Of a DNA stretch of 64,000 nt, positions 1 through 10,543 are shown piece after piece; position 1 is the stretch's first letter, and every line of letters begins with the position of its first letter. A program made the translations under genes and the position numbers. Origin of the DNA: Polytrichum commune (Eukaryota; Streptophyta; Polytrichopsida; Polytrichales; Polytrichaceae). The stretch spans positions 27,639,501 to 27,703,500 of the forward strand of contig OX485805.1 in the NCBI GenBank assembly GCA_950295325.1, in the 5' to 3' direction. The notes beneath the pieces are model-generated. The model saw only the letters and a program-made list of their open reading frames with translations. It had not been told where the DNA came from and did not search any database.

Positions 1-61
1 CCATAAGCCGGACTAAACGGCGGTTGTTCTTTCCTCTTGGTTTTATTCCAGTCATCTTTCC

Positions 62-196
62 CTTCGATCCTTTCCAATGACGTGGCACATCTATAGAAAT
101 GCCACATATCTATTTTGTTTTGATTTTGGGAAGGATCGAAGATGTACCACATCATTGAAAATTCCCTTCGATCCTTTCCAAAATCAAAACAAAATA
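62..196. repeat. Imperfect inverted repeat at the 3' side of the GRAS exon
   Basis: The block at 112-143 is the near reverse complement of 165-196 (core TTCGATCCTTTCC / GGAAGGATCGAA). A second pair, 76-92 and 140-157, flanks the loop with two mismatches. This is a foldback of about 135 bp, perhaps a MITE remnant. It overlaps the stretch where GRAS homology stops, so insertion here may have removed the gene's C-terminus. Confidence 0.6.
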
Positions 197-219
197 CAAA
201 TGTATGTATATAGAGAGAG

Positions 220-2802
220 AGACTGACAATGACCCCATATGGATCAAGGATGGAACGAGGCCCACCTATTCCCTGGAGCGACGAAGCAGCTCCACTTGGC
301 CCGGGAAACTCAGCGCTGCTCTCATCCGCAACGTAGTGCAACCGAAGTGCACAGTTGACACCCAAGCACTCCCCCTCGCGTAAGTCCAAGTCGCTAGCCT
401 CCAGATCCTCTAGGGGCTGCGACAGGACACGGAACTCGAGACGGACACCTCGGGAAGAAGCAAAATGGATGAGCCGGGAGCCCAAATACTCATAAGTGGC
501 CTTAAGTTTGGGAGGGGTAGGAAGCTGGGCAGCCGTGCTGGACACAGTAAGGCGGACGTGGGGAGGACCTTCTGTCCGATCCGCCAGGGCTTGGATGAAG
601 GTGGGCCATTGCATGCAATGGGAAGTGGAGAAATCCACAATGTGCACCTCCTTCCTGCCTTCGAATGCTTCCAGTAACGCTCCGTTCGCGGCCATGAAGC
701 CGAAACAGTAATGAGGGGTCATGCCTACGAACTTCGTGAGCTCGTCCAGGCTCAGCATCCTCTGTGTCGAATTCGAGTCTATAACCATATGTCAGCACCA
801 CAAGATTCAAATGATGAGTAATTTATAAGAACCAGCTTCTTCATCCCCATGCTGGATGGTAATAATGCAGTCCTCTGGTTCTAGCACTTGTCCCAAACCC
901 CAGGTCCCAAAGGTCAGAGGTGAAGTATAATATTGGATTCAATCACTCTAAATGTTACTACTTCCTGCTCTAGAAACTCTACTTCAGAGAGGAAGTCTTG
1001 CTCTGAAATAACTGAATTACTTCAAGATAGACAATTAGCCTCCAATGTGGATCTGTGCCTGGAAGAAGTACAGGGCTGCATTACCACCTGTATATGCACC
1101 AGACCAATATTCGTGATGTATCACCAGCTTCTGATGCATGTCAGGTGGTAATGTAGCTCTCTGGTTCTAGCACTTGTCCAAAACCCCAAAGGTCAGATAT
1201 GAATGTAACGATGCATTACAACAAAAGTTGTTAACTAGTTAGTCAGATCACTCCCGATGTTACTACTTCCTGCTCTAGAGGTCGGGAGTGATCTGAAGAA
1301 CAAGTTATATCTCAATGAGGAAGTGTTGCTCTGAAATAGCTGAAGAGAGGTTAAGTACTCAAGATAGACAATTACCAGCCTCTCATGTGGATCTGTGCCT
1401 GGTAGAACTAGAGGGTTCTTGCAAGGTATTGTAAACAAAAATATGCGAAAATACCGATACCCTTCCGGTATCACAAAACAAAATCGAAATCCTCACATTA
1501 TATACCCAAGAGGTATCAAAAAAAAGTGATACCAGCCCAACACATCCTTTGAGAAACTAAAATCAGGGAGAGACGGGGTTCCCTCTGCAGCTCTCTACCC
1601 ATTGCTATAATTCATATGTGTTGGATGACATATTACGTTCATCCAGTCACCGGACAGACTCTGTTCAGTAGACAGGAAGTTTCTAGATAGGATTATTCTA
1701 GAAGGAGAAGTTCAAGACACACACACACTTATTAGCCCAGATAGACAATGGACCTCCTTATCTTTGTACATGTAGTGTATCTAGAGCGAGTGTAGCTCAG
1801 GCAGATATGGCAATGCATTATACATAGATCAAGGCACTTTCATCAGGCGTAGGAATTACAATAGCTAGTATTCCGTAAGATGTAACAGCATAGCGTAGCA
1901 ATAAAATTTCATTGAATCGCAGAGTTGATTTCTCACACAGATACATGTGTACTTGGTTCAGTTTTCATCAATATGTAACCCGTAACTTTATAATATCTTC
2001 TCCAGTCATTCTCACCATCATGATATATACTTCGCTCATGAAAACGATCAACCTGTCAGAGGTTCCAGGCTGAGAAAATGATCTGTCTGTACAACTATTA
2101 CGTAAGGAATGCACAGTGATAACAACACGCTAGCTCTTAAGGTAGATGGGTATAAAATGGGTACTTCTTCCGATTAGCCCACTTCTCCTAGAATATCTCA
2201 AGATTATTACAAAATAGTTCTAGCAAATCCAAATCAAGGCCGTAACCACTTACCTCATAATGTTTCAAGCTCATACATGAAATATCTTATTCATTATCAA
2301 AGTGAGGATTCTTGTGCTCATTAAATGGTCATACAGGCCCCAATTATGTTGTCTATTGAGCTTAAAATGATTATCATATTTTGAGCGTACAGTCCAATCT
2401 CTTTTAAACACATCTCTTTTTGGCATCTATTCTCAGAGCCACACCAAACCATATACCACACTCAAATATATCGGTGTCCTGATAAGAAAAGTAAGCAAAA
2501 TAAGGGTTGCTCCCTGAGTACTTACCATGAAACCTTGAGTATTCGACATCATTTGTGAAGGGCAGATTTGGAGTTAACAATATGCCAGCTCTAAGCACAA
2601 GTGCCTGCAGGAAGTAGGCGGTGACACGTTCAGTAGGATCACCCTCAAAGGTGGCCTTGTTTCGGAGCGCGCACACCATCAGCTGCGCTGCCGTCCTGTT
2701 CTTGTTCTCAATCGCCATGGCACACAGCACCAGCAACTGCTTGGGACTGCATTCCTGGATACTGAGATAATTGTTCGGAGACAACTCCAGCTGACACGTC
2801 AT
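220..2802 (-). CDS. GRAS-domain transcription factor (SCL29/SCL32-like), two exons seen, C-terminus incomplete
   Basis: Plant-specific nuclear regulator of the GRAS family. Exon 1 (2802 to 2526) encodes the first leucine-rich part of the domain, with SPKQLLVLCAMAIEN and ERVTAYFLQALVLRA. It ends at a GTAAGT donor. Exon 2 starts at 778 after a TTATAG acceptor, and the phases match (G + AC makes one Asp codon). It encodes LSLDELTKFVGMTPH, the VHIID-type motif VHIVDFSTSHCMQWPTFIQA, and a PFYRE-like stretch ending near SILDPYGVIVS at about position 222. The HCMQ-P context recalls SCL29/SCL32. The frame stays open to the window edge, but those last 70 or so codons run through an inverted repeat and do not look like GRAS. 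The SAW region is therefore lost or lies off the left edge. The first in-frame ATG is at 2802, with a stop 14 codons upstream, so the N-terminus is short unless an upstream exon exists. The 1.75-kb intron is unusual, because most GRAS genes lack introns. Family call is firm; subfamily and gene integrity are not. Confidence 0.8.
846..1425. repeat. Diverged tandem duplication of about 285 bp inside the GRAS intron
   Basis: Two units lie head to tail at about 846-1140 and 1141-1425. Both carry TCTGGTTCTAGCACTTGTCC, then CTTCCTGCTCTAGA, then AGATAGACAATTA and TGTGGATCTGTGCCTGG in the same order. The rest of the intron (1426-2525) shows no coding sequence. Confidence 0.75.
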
Positions 2803-2851
2803 CCCAATACAATGATATTCAGAGTGGCAACATAGGGACAACTAACTGCCG

Positions 2852-3170
2852 AGGGTGGGTTTACATTAGGGCTCAAGACCAAAGAACCTACAAAATCCAG
2901 CGAGCCTATTGGTTGAGAACAAAATTTTGGGTTCCAAGAGTTTGCACTAGGTCTTTAAGTCTAAAGAATGGAAATACAAAGTGGCATTAATGTGACATCA
3001 CTTTCCCGTCACATCTTGTATATCTCAACTTAAGAAAATAGTCCTCATAGTTTAAGAAACCAATCTTCAAGCTTGGGTCCAATCTTAAGTCCAAAAGTAA
3101 GGTCCACTAAGGCGTGTGTTTTGGACCCTAAGTTTTTCCTTGAACCCGGACCCTAATGTGAACCCACCCT
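2852..3170. mobile_element. Small inverted-repeat element (family J, copy 1) beside the GRAS start
   Basis: The ends are AGGGTGGGTTTACATTAGGG and CCCTAATGTGAACCCACCCT, near-perfect inverted repeats about 320 bp apart. The interior resembles the region at 58.6-59.2 kb, so this is a dispersed family. It sits about 50 bp upstream of the first ATG of the GRAS gene and probably forms part of its leader or promoter. I could not define a clean target duplication. Confidence 0.65.
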
Positions 3171-3609
3171 AACTTGCTGGGTTGCTGGCAAAATGTGCAT
3201 CCACTTGACGTGGAAATTTGAAGTCCTCTTTCATTAACATTATATCTATTCTGGAGCAATCCTGAGGGAACATGGCTAGACAGAAGACATCAATTATTGA
3301 GGAAAGACAATATTAGGTCAATTCATAATAACCCTAACTCATATTGGATCAATACTGGAGTTAGGGTTCTTAAGATACCACAGTAACTTATTAAAGACAG
3401 GTATAAATCTGTCAATGCCATCATATATTAAGTTATAATTGTAACTGCATGCCAGGAGTCTCTAGATCAGCACAAGAAACGCTGCCAGTGCTCGCTGATA
3501 TGATCAAGCTCAGAGAATGGTCGAGTTACAACAGTCTAGAAAGTCTATCAAATAACTTTGTAAAATTATTCATTTATACGCTCTGTCACTAGACTGTACA
3601 TGTGGAATA

Positions 3610-6363
3610 TCAATAGTAAGGATAAGGATTGGAACCTGGGCCATGAGAAGCCGATTTAGTAGATGAAAGAGGAAGTCGGCTCCTGTTGTGCCACTCCTCG
3701 GCCAAGGGTATCGCAGCAGGGCCGTGTATAGTCAGTTGCACACAATCAGAGGATACGTATTGAAGTAGGTCATCATAATTTATGTAATGGGAATCAGCCC
3801 TGTAACGTAGAAATATAATTCACCGGTTACAAACAATGACAGGCTGCACAATTAAGTAAGCCTAATTATTATTTCTACTATATATACTGCTATGATGCAG
3901 ATGACTCTGAATTAAGAGGTCCTGCACAAGCACTAAAAATCTCTGGAACCTTGATAAATTACTTGTTGGAAGTTTATATTATCAGTACACCTAGTATTCC
4001 TGGAGAATTTATATCACATATTTCCAAATGACTTGCATACACTGAAACCAACCCATCCAGAAGTCTCAATCGAATGCACTGAGCATCATAGAACATAAAC
4101 GACCAGTCACTACTCATATAACCGAATCAACCCAAGTATTTATCATGCAGAGTGAATTCCGTAAGGGAGCATAAAGCCTTCCAAAAAAATGCATCCTCAT
4201 GTGTAATAACGCGAGGCTCATTGATTTCCATGAGTACTGCCATTGTGTATAGGACTACTTGCAAGTTTATAATCTCATTACTTCCCTTCAGGTGAAGTTA
4301 ACCCTTGACAACCCTGCAGGAACCTTAAACCAAGATGGCCTGCACAATCTGGCAAACCGCACTCTTTCTGCTCCGCTTAGTAGGGTTTGCATGGTAGGTC
4401 CCCAAGAATTCCTTCATTTAAAAAAAAATGTTGAATATATTGCCAAAAAAATTGTAGGTCCCCGAGAAACTTAGGTCACAGAGAGAGATAGGTCCCCCTG
4501 CGGCACTCTACCCCCAATGACCGGTAGTGACTGATCGCAGGACTAAACAGTCATGACAGAACAACAATTCACAACTACCAATTTATTTGACCCCCCTAAT
4601 CAACACAAAAAGAGCAGTTCACTCTTCCTGTACCAGGTCGACCGCCGTAAATTATTCATTTCGATCTATATACCAGGTCAGCATCAAAGTAGACCGCTGC
4701 AACTTCATAAGCGCAGTTGGACTTCTGAATCAAAGTTTTACATACAGTCCGGCGCAACTTGTATATGGCCACAGGTTAGATATTGACGACCGGCCATTCG
4801 TTCAAGCTCAGACAATAGAGACGTCCAAGCAATTGAGCTACGGTGCTATAACTTGATGGGCTGCAAGTAAGACTTGCTGAAGACAATTAGGTCTAAAACT
4901 TAGCACTGAATCAATCTTAGCAATAAATTTTAATTCTTGAAGCCCCTAGAAAGGGGCCCAGGAATTGGATAACTGCTGAACATTGCTTACCTTTTCAGAA
5001 CGAGGAAAGGAGGATCAGTTGCCATAAGTCTTGTTGGATAGAAGAGTGGAGGTGGGGTTCTTAATGCCATCATGTACTCATGACCAGTTAAAATTGTGGC
5101 CTTTCTTTCTGTCTGGTAGGTGGCAACCCTAAAACTCGTAAGAACGATCGGAGTCACAGGACCACAAGGAACACCTAAACTTCTTACAAGTGTGTTATTT
5201 TCATAAATCACAAATCGTTTTGTCAAGGAACGTCCCTGTCCTATTTCAGCCTGATGGACATTCTAATGAACTGCTCCGTATGTTCAAAAGCAGCTTATTT
5301 TTTTCACGATGAAATGTTGCTCGCATCAAGGCTGATAATCTGAAGGCCGAATTATCTGAGGTACTTTGAATATCCAAGGTAAGAGGTTAAAGTAGTCAAA
5401 ACAGATGGACAGAACCATGTTGATCTTCTAGAAGCTCTAACTTAATTTGGGGCATAAAGTAGTGACAGTTGCTTCTTAGTACCTGGCCCCACGGTGCTCC
5501 GAGGGAGGTCAGAGTGTCGTCAATGCAAAGCAAATCTTTGTCATTCTGCACTTTCTCGAGGTCAGGCCTCCTTTCGCATGTCCTCACCCGATGCATTGTC
5601 TCCCGCTTCCCACTGCTACCTATTACACAGTTCGTATGAAGAGTCAGCACCCCTGGCAGACTACTCTCCGAGGCATATTCACAAGATGATCCAAGGTTCT
5701 CCTTGTAAAATTCAAACTACTCATGAGATATGGTATTGCCTAATAATCAAGAAGCACTTCAGTACTGTTAAGCTACGCAGGAGTGTTGGAATTCGCAGAG
5801 TCGTCTAGATAAGCTCAAACACCTTCCGAATTGTCTCAAGTAAGTGACCTTGTGCACTTTAGAGTAGAAGAACCACCAGATCATTGGTGTTCTAGTTTCT
5901 TGACATGAAGTCATGTCAAGAGACAAACTTCACGCGTGATTCTCCATATGAAATAATGGGGCTCAGGGTGAGAGGAAGATCAACTCATGTGACTGAACTT
6001 CCACTCTATGGTAAGGTGAATAGCAGTCTCTCTCACAAGTCGATCCTTTCTTTTTATAGACAGCGGTGGACTGGCAGCCTGCCGGATAAAACAGACTTTA
6101 CTTGACAATTAATATTCTGCTAGACCCACCGACCCTTGTATACTTTGTGTTTACATAGAATAATTTACATGGAAACTGTGGCAACTTGACACTTGATATT
6201 TTGCTAGACCAACCAACCCTTGTATGCTTTGATTACATGAAAACCATGGAAACTTCACCAGCCGCATCCAACCACTTGTTATAGATACCTCTGCAAGCCG
6301 CTTTACCCCCGGGCCTGGCAGCAGCACCTCCACTTCTAAATCGGTGCTAAGTTCATGGTCACT
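3610..6363 (-). CDS. Unidentified multi-exon protein gene, 3' exons
   Basis: I do not recognise the product. Four exons join without phase conflict. They are 6363-6289 (25 codons, GAG|GTATCT donor), 5716-5483 (78 codons, CAG|GTACTA donor), 5235-4991 (AAAAG|GTAAGC donor, phase 2) and 3799-3610 (ACAG acceptor, stop TGA at 3610). The deduced peptide includes PDLEKVQNDKDLLCIDD, FVIYENNTLVRSLGVP, LMATDPPFLVLKR and CVQLTIHGPAAIPLAEEW. Composition is protein-like and charged, with no signal peptide or membrane span in the part seen. Consecutive phase agreement over three introns argues against chance. The gene must start further upstream: other open minus-strand pieces lie at 6.8-7.4 kb. It runs in the same direction as the GRAS gene, which begins about 800 bp downstream. 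Intron 3 (4990-3800) contains no required exon. Confidence 0.5.
6103..6258. repeat. Two-copy tandem repeat, unit about 84 bp
   Basis: Both units contain GCTAGACC(C/A)ACC(G/A)ACCCTTGTAT followed by a TTACATG-rich stretch and GGAAACT. The repeat lies in the intron between the 25-codon and 78-codon exons of the unidentified minus-strand gene. Confidence 0.6.
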
Positions 6364-6779
6364 CTGTCATGTTTCTCAACAACACCGGAGCAAATGCGTC
6401 AGATGGCGTATAGAAGGTTTTTACTTAACTAGTCTGGTCCTTGTCTACAAGATGGACCAGATGAGATTAAGACTCTTGATACTACGTAATGTCACATCTT
6501 CTTCACATCAAAGACAGGTCAAATGTCACCTCGCTTCTGACATTATACTCCTTTCGAACACATCCTAATTGTAACTAGGAATTGTTGGATTCAATATAAT
6601 GCAGTTATTACTTCCTCGGTACCGACAATATTGGGAGAGCCTCACAAGTGGGTTAGTTTAGCTGAATGAGTTGCAAAATCTTTACACCCAAAGACAGATG
6701 CGTGAAGAGTAGCAACTTTCCATCGAAGAGTAAGATAGTGCCCTTAAGGATGGAGTTATAAGCTTAGGGAAGGAGAGAG

Positions 6780-7400
6780 GACACCTTAACCCTGAAAAGA
6801 CTCCATTTTAGTATCACGTGAGAACTCTTCCATAGAAGTCAATAAATCCACTTTCTTTCGAACTTAGTTCGACGTTGTTCATACCTCTTGTCAGGAACGC
6901 CGCGCGCTCCAGCTGCTTGTTAATGTTGGTTAAATTCTAGATCAAAGAACTCCTTGGATTGGTGCCAAGCCCGTCGACAACAGCTTTATATTCATCAAGA
7001 GCCAGGCAGCCCTCCGACTTGCCACTCCTGTGGAATCATACCGCTAACCCACTTATCAGCCCACCAAATATGAATGTGAATATTTCAGCAATCGGACTTC
7101 TTAAGCCGAAAGTTTAAAAAACCACCAGACCATAATTCTCATTTTTCTTTTTGTAAGCTGGCAGGCAGATCCAGCAGTCTACCTTCAAAACAAAAGTTCA
7201 GAAGAACCAAACTTGGGCCGATCTCCAATTTTGATATCTTCCGGCTGCTCTCTGCACAACAGCAGCAAGCGTTTCCAACCACAGCTAGCTGCCTCCTTGC
7301 GAAAGGAAAAGGAAGCAACTTATAGCCTTCGAGGTAGTCTTCTCGTTCAAAAACCGACTCTAAGCCCCAGAGCTTCTTGCGGGATAACAGGCTCTAGCCT
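6780..7400 (-). other. Possible further 5' exons of the unidentified gene
   Basis: Minus-strand segments look coding but are not joined with confidence. The segment at about 7390-7180 is open after a TAG acceptor, includes LWGLESVFEREDYLEGYK, and ends at GAAG|GTAGAC. The segment at about 7040-6950 follows a TTCCACAG acceptor and includes CLALDEYKAVVDGLGTNP. A third near 6920-6780 contains KQLERAAFLTRG. The product is unknown, and I could not settle which frames connect. Confidence 0.3.
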
Positions 7401-8004
7401 GGGGACTGACAGAAGAGAGTGAGACACTCAAGTTGCAAGATTTAGTATAGTTGACCAACTTCACCAATAACTTAGCCCCTTCAAGTTGAGACGATCATCA
7501 TGAGCCTAGGTAACAACTCGACGATTCCTTCCCTTCTCTTCTTTCTTTCAGGGCTTCGGCACACAAAATTGCTCCAATCTCGGAGGGCTCTGCACTTGTG
7601 ATGATAGAGTGGTCCCCAACCTAAACCTTCCTTTGGTCCAAGAAACTTCCCTTATTAGATTCCAACCTACAGCAGCGTCCAATCCACAGGCGGCCGATCC
7701 CAGCACTTGGCGGATTTGGCAGCCTAGCTAGCAGCAGGGGCATGCAAAAGGCTCCTCCGACGAATGTTGAGGGGAGCCGACCATTATAAAGTTACGAGGA
7801 ACCCTGCTCCCCTCCACAGTGAAGGAATGGACAGTCCCAGCTTTGTGGGTCGGCAAAGCCCAGCGAGGACAGCGTAGGGCGGTGAGCGGCCTCTGGAGCC
7901 ACGCCATCCTCCGCTCCACATAGCCCCAGCAGCATTAACAGCTGGTCCTCATAACCGCCTTCAAGTTGCGTGCGTCACTAATAATAATAAGAACAAAGGG
8001 GGCT
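7400..8004. other. No gene recognised
   Basis: Moderately GC-rich sequence with short ORFs on both strands, none with recognisable motifs. It could hold the promoter and first exon of the unidentified minus-strand gene, but nothing fixes a start. Confidence 0.3.
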
Positions 8005-9330
8005 GGCTGTCTCCACCATGGACCATGGAGCCGTCCCTTGCTCCGCCAAATTATGTGATTGGCCGTTCCGCTCGTCCCGAACCACATCGGTTTACGTCAA
8101 GAAGAACTAATGAAATGTACCTTAAGGGTCGGTTTACACTATGGATCACGAAGTCGGACCAGGGCGATGTAAGAGCGTTGATTGGTTGTTGAACTCGTCC
8201 CGGGACCACTTCGGTTTACACTAAGAACAAAGTGGCAGAGGGATCATGAAGGTCGAGGTCCCCAAAATGCTATTTTGAAGGCCTTATAAATGCACTGACG
8301 TGGTCCAACGGATTTTGCCGTGAGAGAGGCAAGAGAAGTGGTCTGATAGGAAAAGGCAGGGGCCCATGGCAGAGATCTGCCGTTTAAATAATATTTTTAA
8401 AGAAAAACTTTTGGTGCCTTTATATAACGATTCTTCCCATGAGGCAAGGCTCACTCTTCAACACCTACTACATGATATAATAAGTCTTGAAAAGCAAGCC
8501 CACCCTCTATGTGCCTAGATCATATCATAACCCATGAGACATACCACTCTCCCATACCCTACCTCTTAAACTTGCTCCCACATGTTGCATCAAACAATGT
8601 GGGACATCTAGCACTCGAAAATTTGAGTGCAGATTTGTTTTTTTGGTCTACCAACTGATATGTTTGGAATTTGGAGGCTTGTGATACACCGTTGAAAAGG
8701 TCTTCAAAATACCTTTCCAACGGTATATTACATGCCCCAAAACGTTTACAAATTACAGTTGTAAGACGAAAAAGAAAATTTTGTAGTCGTCTAGTGACTG
8801 TAGATCAGGGTGGTCAAAAGAACCGCAATGGGAAAACGATTGGAGTTCTTTATCGCATACTTTTCCACTACACTAAATAGGATATTTAGTGTTTCATACA
8901 CTAAATATCAATAACCCTATGAAAGTAAGTAACATTAAATGTAACTCAAACACTAAATAACAACTATGGTAATATTTGGAAGTTACATGTTTTTATTTAG
9001 TGTTGTAAGGATATGAAAAAAAAATAACAATGATAAAAGGAGAATTCCAACATACGAGTATCTTCTAGCAAATCTTCTAACACTAGTTATCAAAGAATTG
9101 AAAATTAGTGTTGAGCAAGGTACGGTGGTAACAACACTAAATATAATCAGACACTAAATATCCTAGTGACTACACAAGGTACATGTCACATGTACAAATT
9201 AAATTGCTCGTTTCTTTTGTCAAAATTGTTGTGATAAGATTTGCAAGCCACATCTTCGACGCATTTAACAAAAAGTGAAGACAAGTGAAGCCTAAGAGAA
9301 GACAAGAGAATGATCAAATTAAGAGCTCGT
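8005..9330 (+). mobile_element. Family A Harbinger-type element, copy 1, plus a truncated left end; right end lost
   Basis: The left terminus at 8126 (GGGTCGGTTTACACTATGGA) is preceded by TAA, the same 3-bp target as copy 2. A second, truncated left end lies just upstream (8005-8122). The body matches copies 2 and 3 through the shared block around 8240-8830 and again near 9170-9320, then homology stops. It encodes no transposase. A TA-type MITE (family B) is embedded at 8871-9168. Confidence 0.65.
8871..9168. mobile_element. Family B MITE (Tc1/mariner type) inside family A copy 1
   Basis: Starts after TA with CACTAAATAGGATATTTAGTG. The interior matches the complete copy at 30319-30655 (AACCCTATGAAAGTAAGTAA and TTATCAAAGAATTGAAAATT). 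The right terminus is worn, with part of its palindrome deleted. Confidence 0.7.
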
Positions 9331-10262
9331 TAGCTTATCATAAGTTGGGTGACACTTGGGGACCTCCTCTTTCCAATTCAAAAACTTTGAGAGAATTTTA
9401 GGATCCGAAATAGGTTATGCACATGGGACATGTTGTCTTAAACACGAGTAGGTAACTTAGTGCATTTTACAAATGACATGTGGCATAATATAGGGAGGAT
9501 TATACTCATTTGAAATGAAATTTAGGAAAGAATTCCAAATAATGAAGGTTCCATTAAAAGTAGACAATCTCATTATAAGTAAAGTAAAGATAGATATTAA
9601 ATGTGGGCCATTACTTAGTAGAATCAATACATGGGTTGAAGCTTATGATCCTAGTATTTATGTTTAGTATGATTTGTTTGTAAACATGTACCAAGCATGT
9701 TGCACATTGGGTGGATGAAAAAATTATTCAATGTATGTGGAGAAGTGTTGTATGGCAAAGTTTCCTTTTTCTTTTGGATTTGGAAACTAGAGTTACGTAA
9801 TGGAGATTACGGGGTGTTTGGGAACTCGCAAAAATTGGTGGAGGCTAAAAATTTCATAAGTCAACAATGTGTCATGGATTTCTAACTATCATGCCATTTT
9901 GTGGTTCTTAGAATTTGTCATTCAAAGATAAATACCTAGACCTACACTGACTCTTAAAACTAGAACAATCAACAAAATAAAAAATTTGGGAAGCCACATT
10001 TGGGAAAGTATTTGACCTTTTGCCAAACCATGAATCGGGTCAAATGTGCAATCAAATTGCCTATTGTCCTTCTAAATTTCAGCCTGAGTATTGTAGCAAC
10101 AAGAGAAAAACTACATTTAAAATGATTTTAGATTTATTGACTCGGTTTTGAATTTGTTTTCATCACTTACCTTAAATTACAAAAACAGTTCACATAGTCG
10201 CCTAGGGTTACTTCTCTCACTTTTGGTTAGTAGTGTGGTATTTTAGAACATTTCTCTTGCAG
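9331..10262. other. AT-rich stretch, probably the decayed body of the Tc1-type element
   Basis: No intact gene. A 62-codon plus-strand ORF at 9697-9885 has no recognisable motif. The end at 10261 reads CTCTTGCAG, a good splice acceptor directly before the transposase fragment, so an intron may precede it. Confidence 0.3.
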
Positions 10263-10543
10263 TTGTGAAGGTTTTCTTTGCCCATGAGAACATTACCAGA
10301 GGAGAAGAGGTTGAATGCCCTTCTCAATCACTTGACCTATATCTAACTGAGCACTTGTGGGCACTTGTGAAGCGGAAATCATGTGAGTATCCAACACCAA
10401 CCAAAGGAATGCTTCAATTGTGGGAACATATACAAGTTGTTTTCCATTGCATCACTCCTAAGGAATGTCAAAAGTTCCATCATAGTATGCCCAACCGTAT
10501 CCAAGTTGTTTTAGCTTCTAAAGGAGGGTTGACAAATTATTGA
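10263..10543 (+). pseudogene. Tc1-type (DD34E-like) transposase, C-terminal fragment
   Basis: DNA transposase remnant. The reading frame from 10265 to the stop at 10543 carries PSQSLDLYLTEHLWALVKRK, which matches the Tc1 motif W-P-x-Q-S-P-D-L-N-P-I-E-x-L-W. This includes the glutamate expected as the third catalytic acidic residue. It ends with SMPNRIQVVLASKGGLTNY, the typical Tc1 C-terminus. The canonical N-P after D-L has been replaced. The two upstream catalytic aspartates are not found, so the gene is broken. Plant IS630/Tc1/mariner elements that I know of are mainly of the DD39D mariner type with a different C-terminus, which makes this fragment noteworthy. TA-flanked family B MITEs nearby could be related non-autonomous elements; that link is inference. 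Confidence 0.75.

Noticed and set aside
502-810. 102-codon minus-strand ORF at the left end
   Set aside because: Shifted frame over the GRAS exon; the GRAS motifs are in the neighbouring frame.
4259-4856. Plus-strand exon-like pieces with CAG|GT borders
   Set aside because: They lie in intron 3 of the minus-strand gene, whose flanking exons join in phase without them. They cannot be linked to any other plus-strand exon.
3200-7900. Mitochondrial DNA insertion
   Set aside because: The GC content suggested it, but no organellar gene was recognised and the minus-strand exons explain part of the composition.
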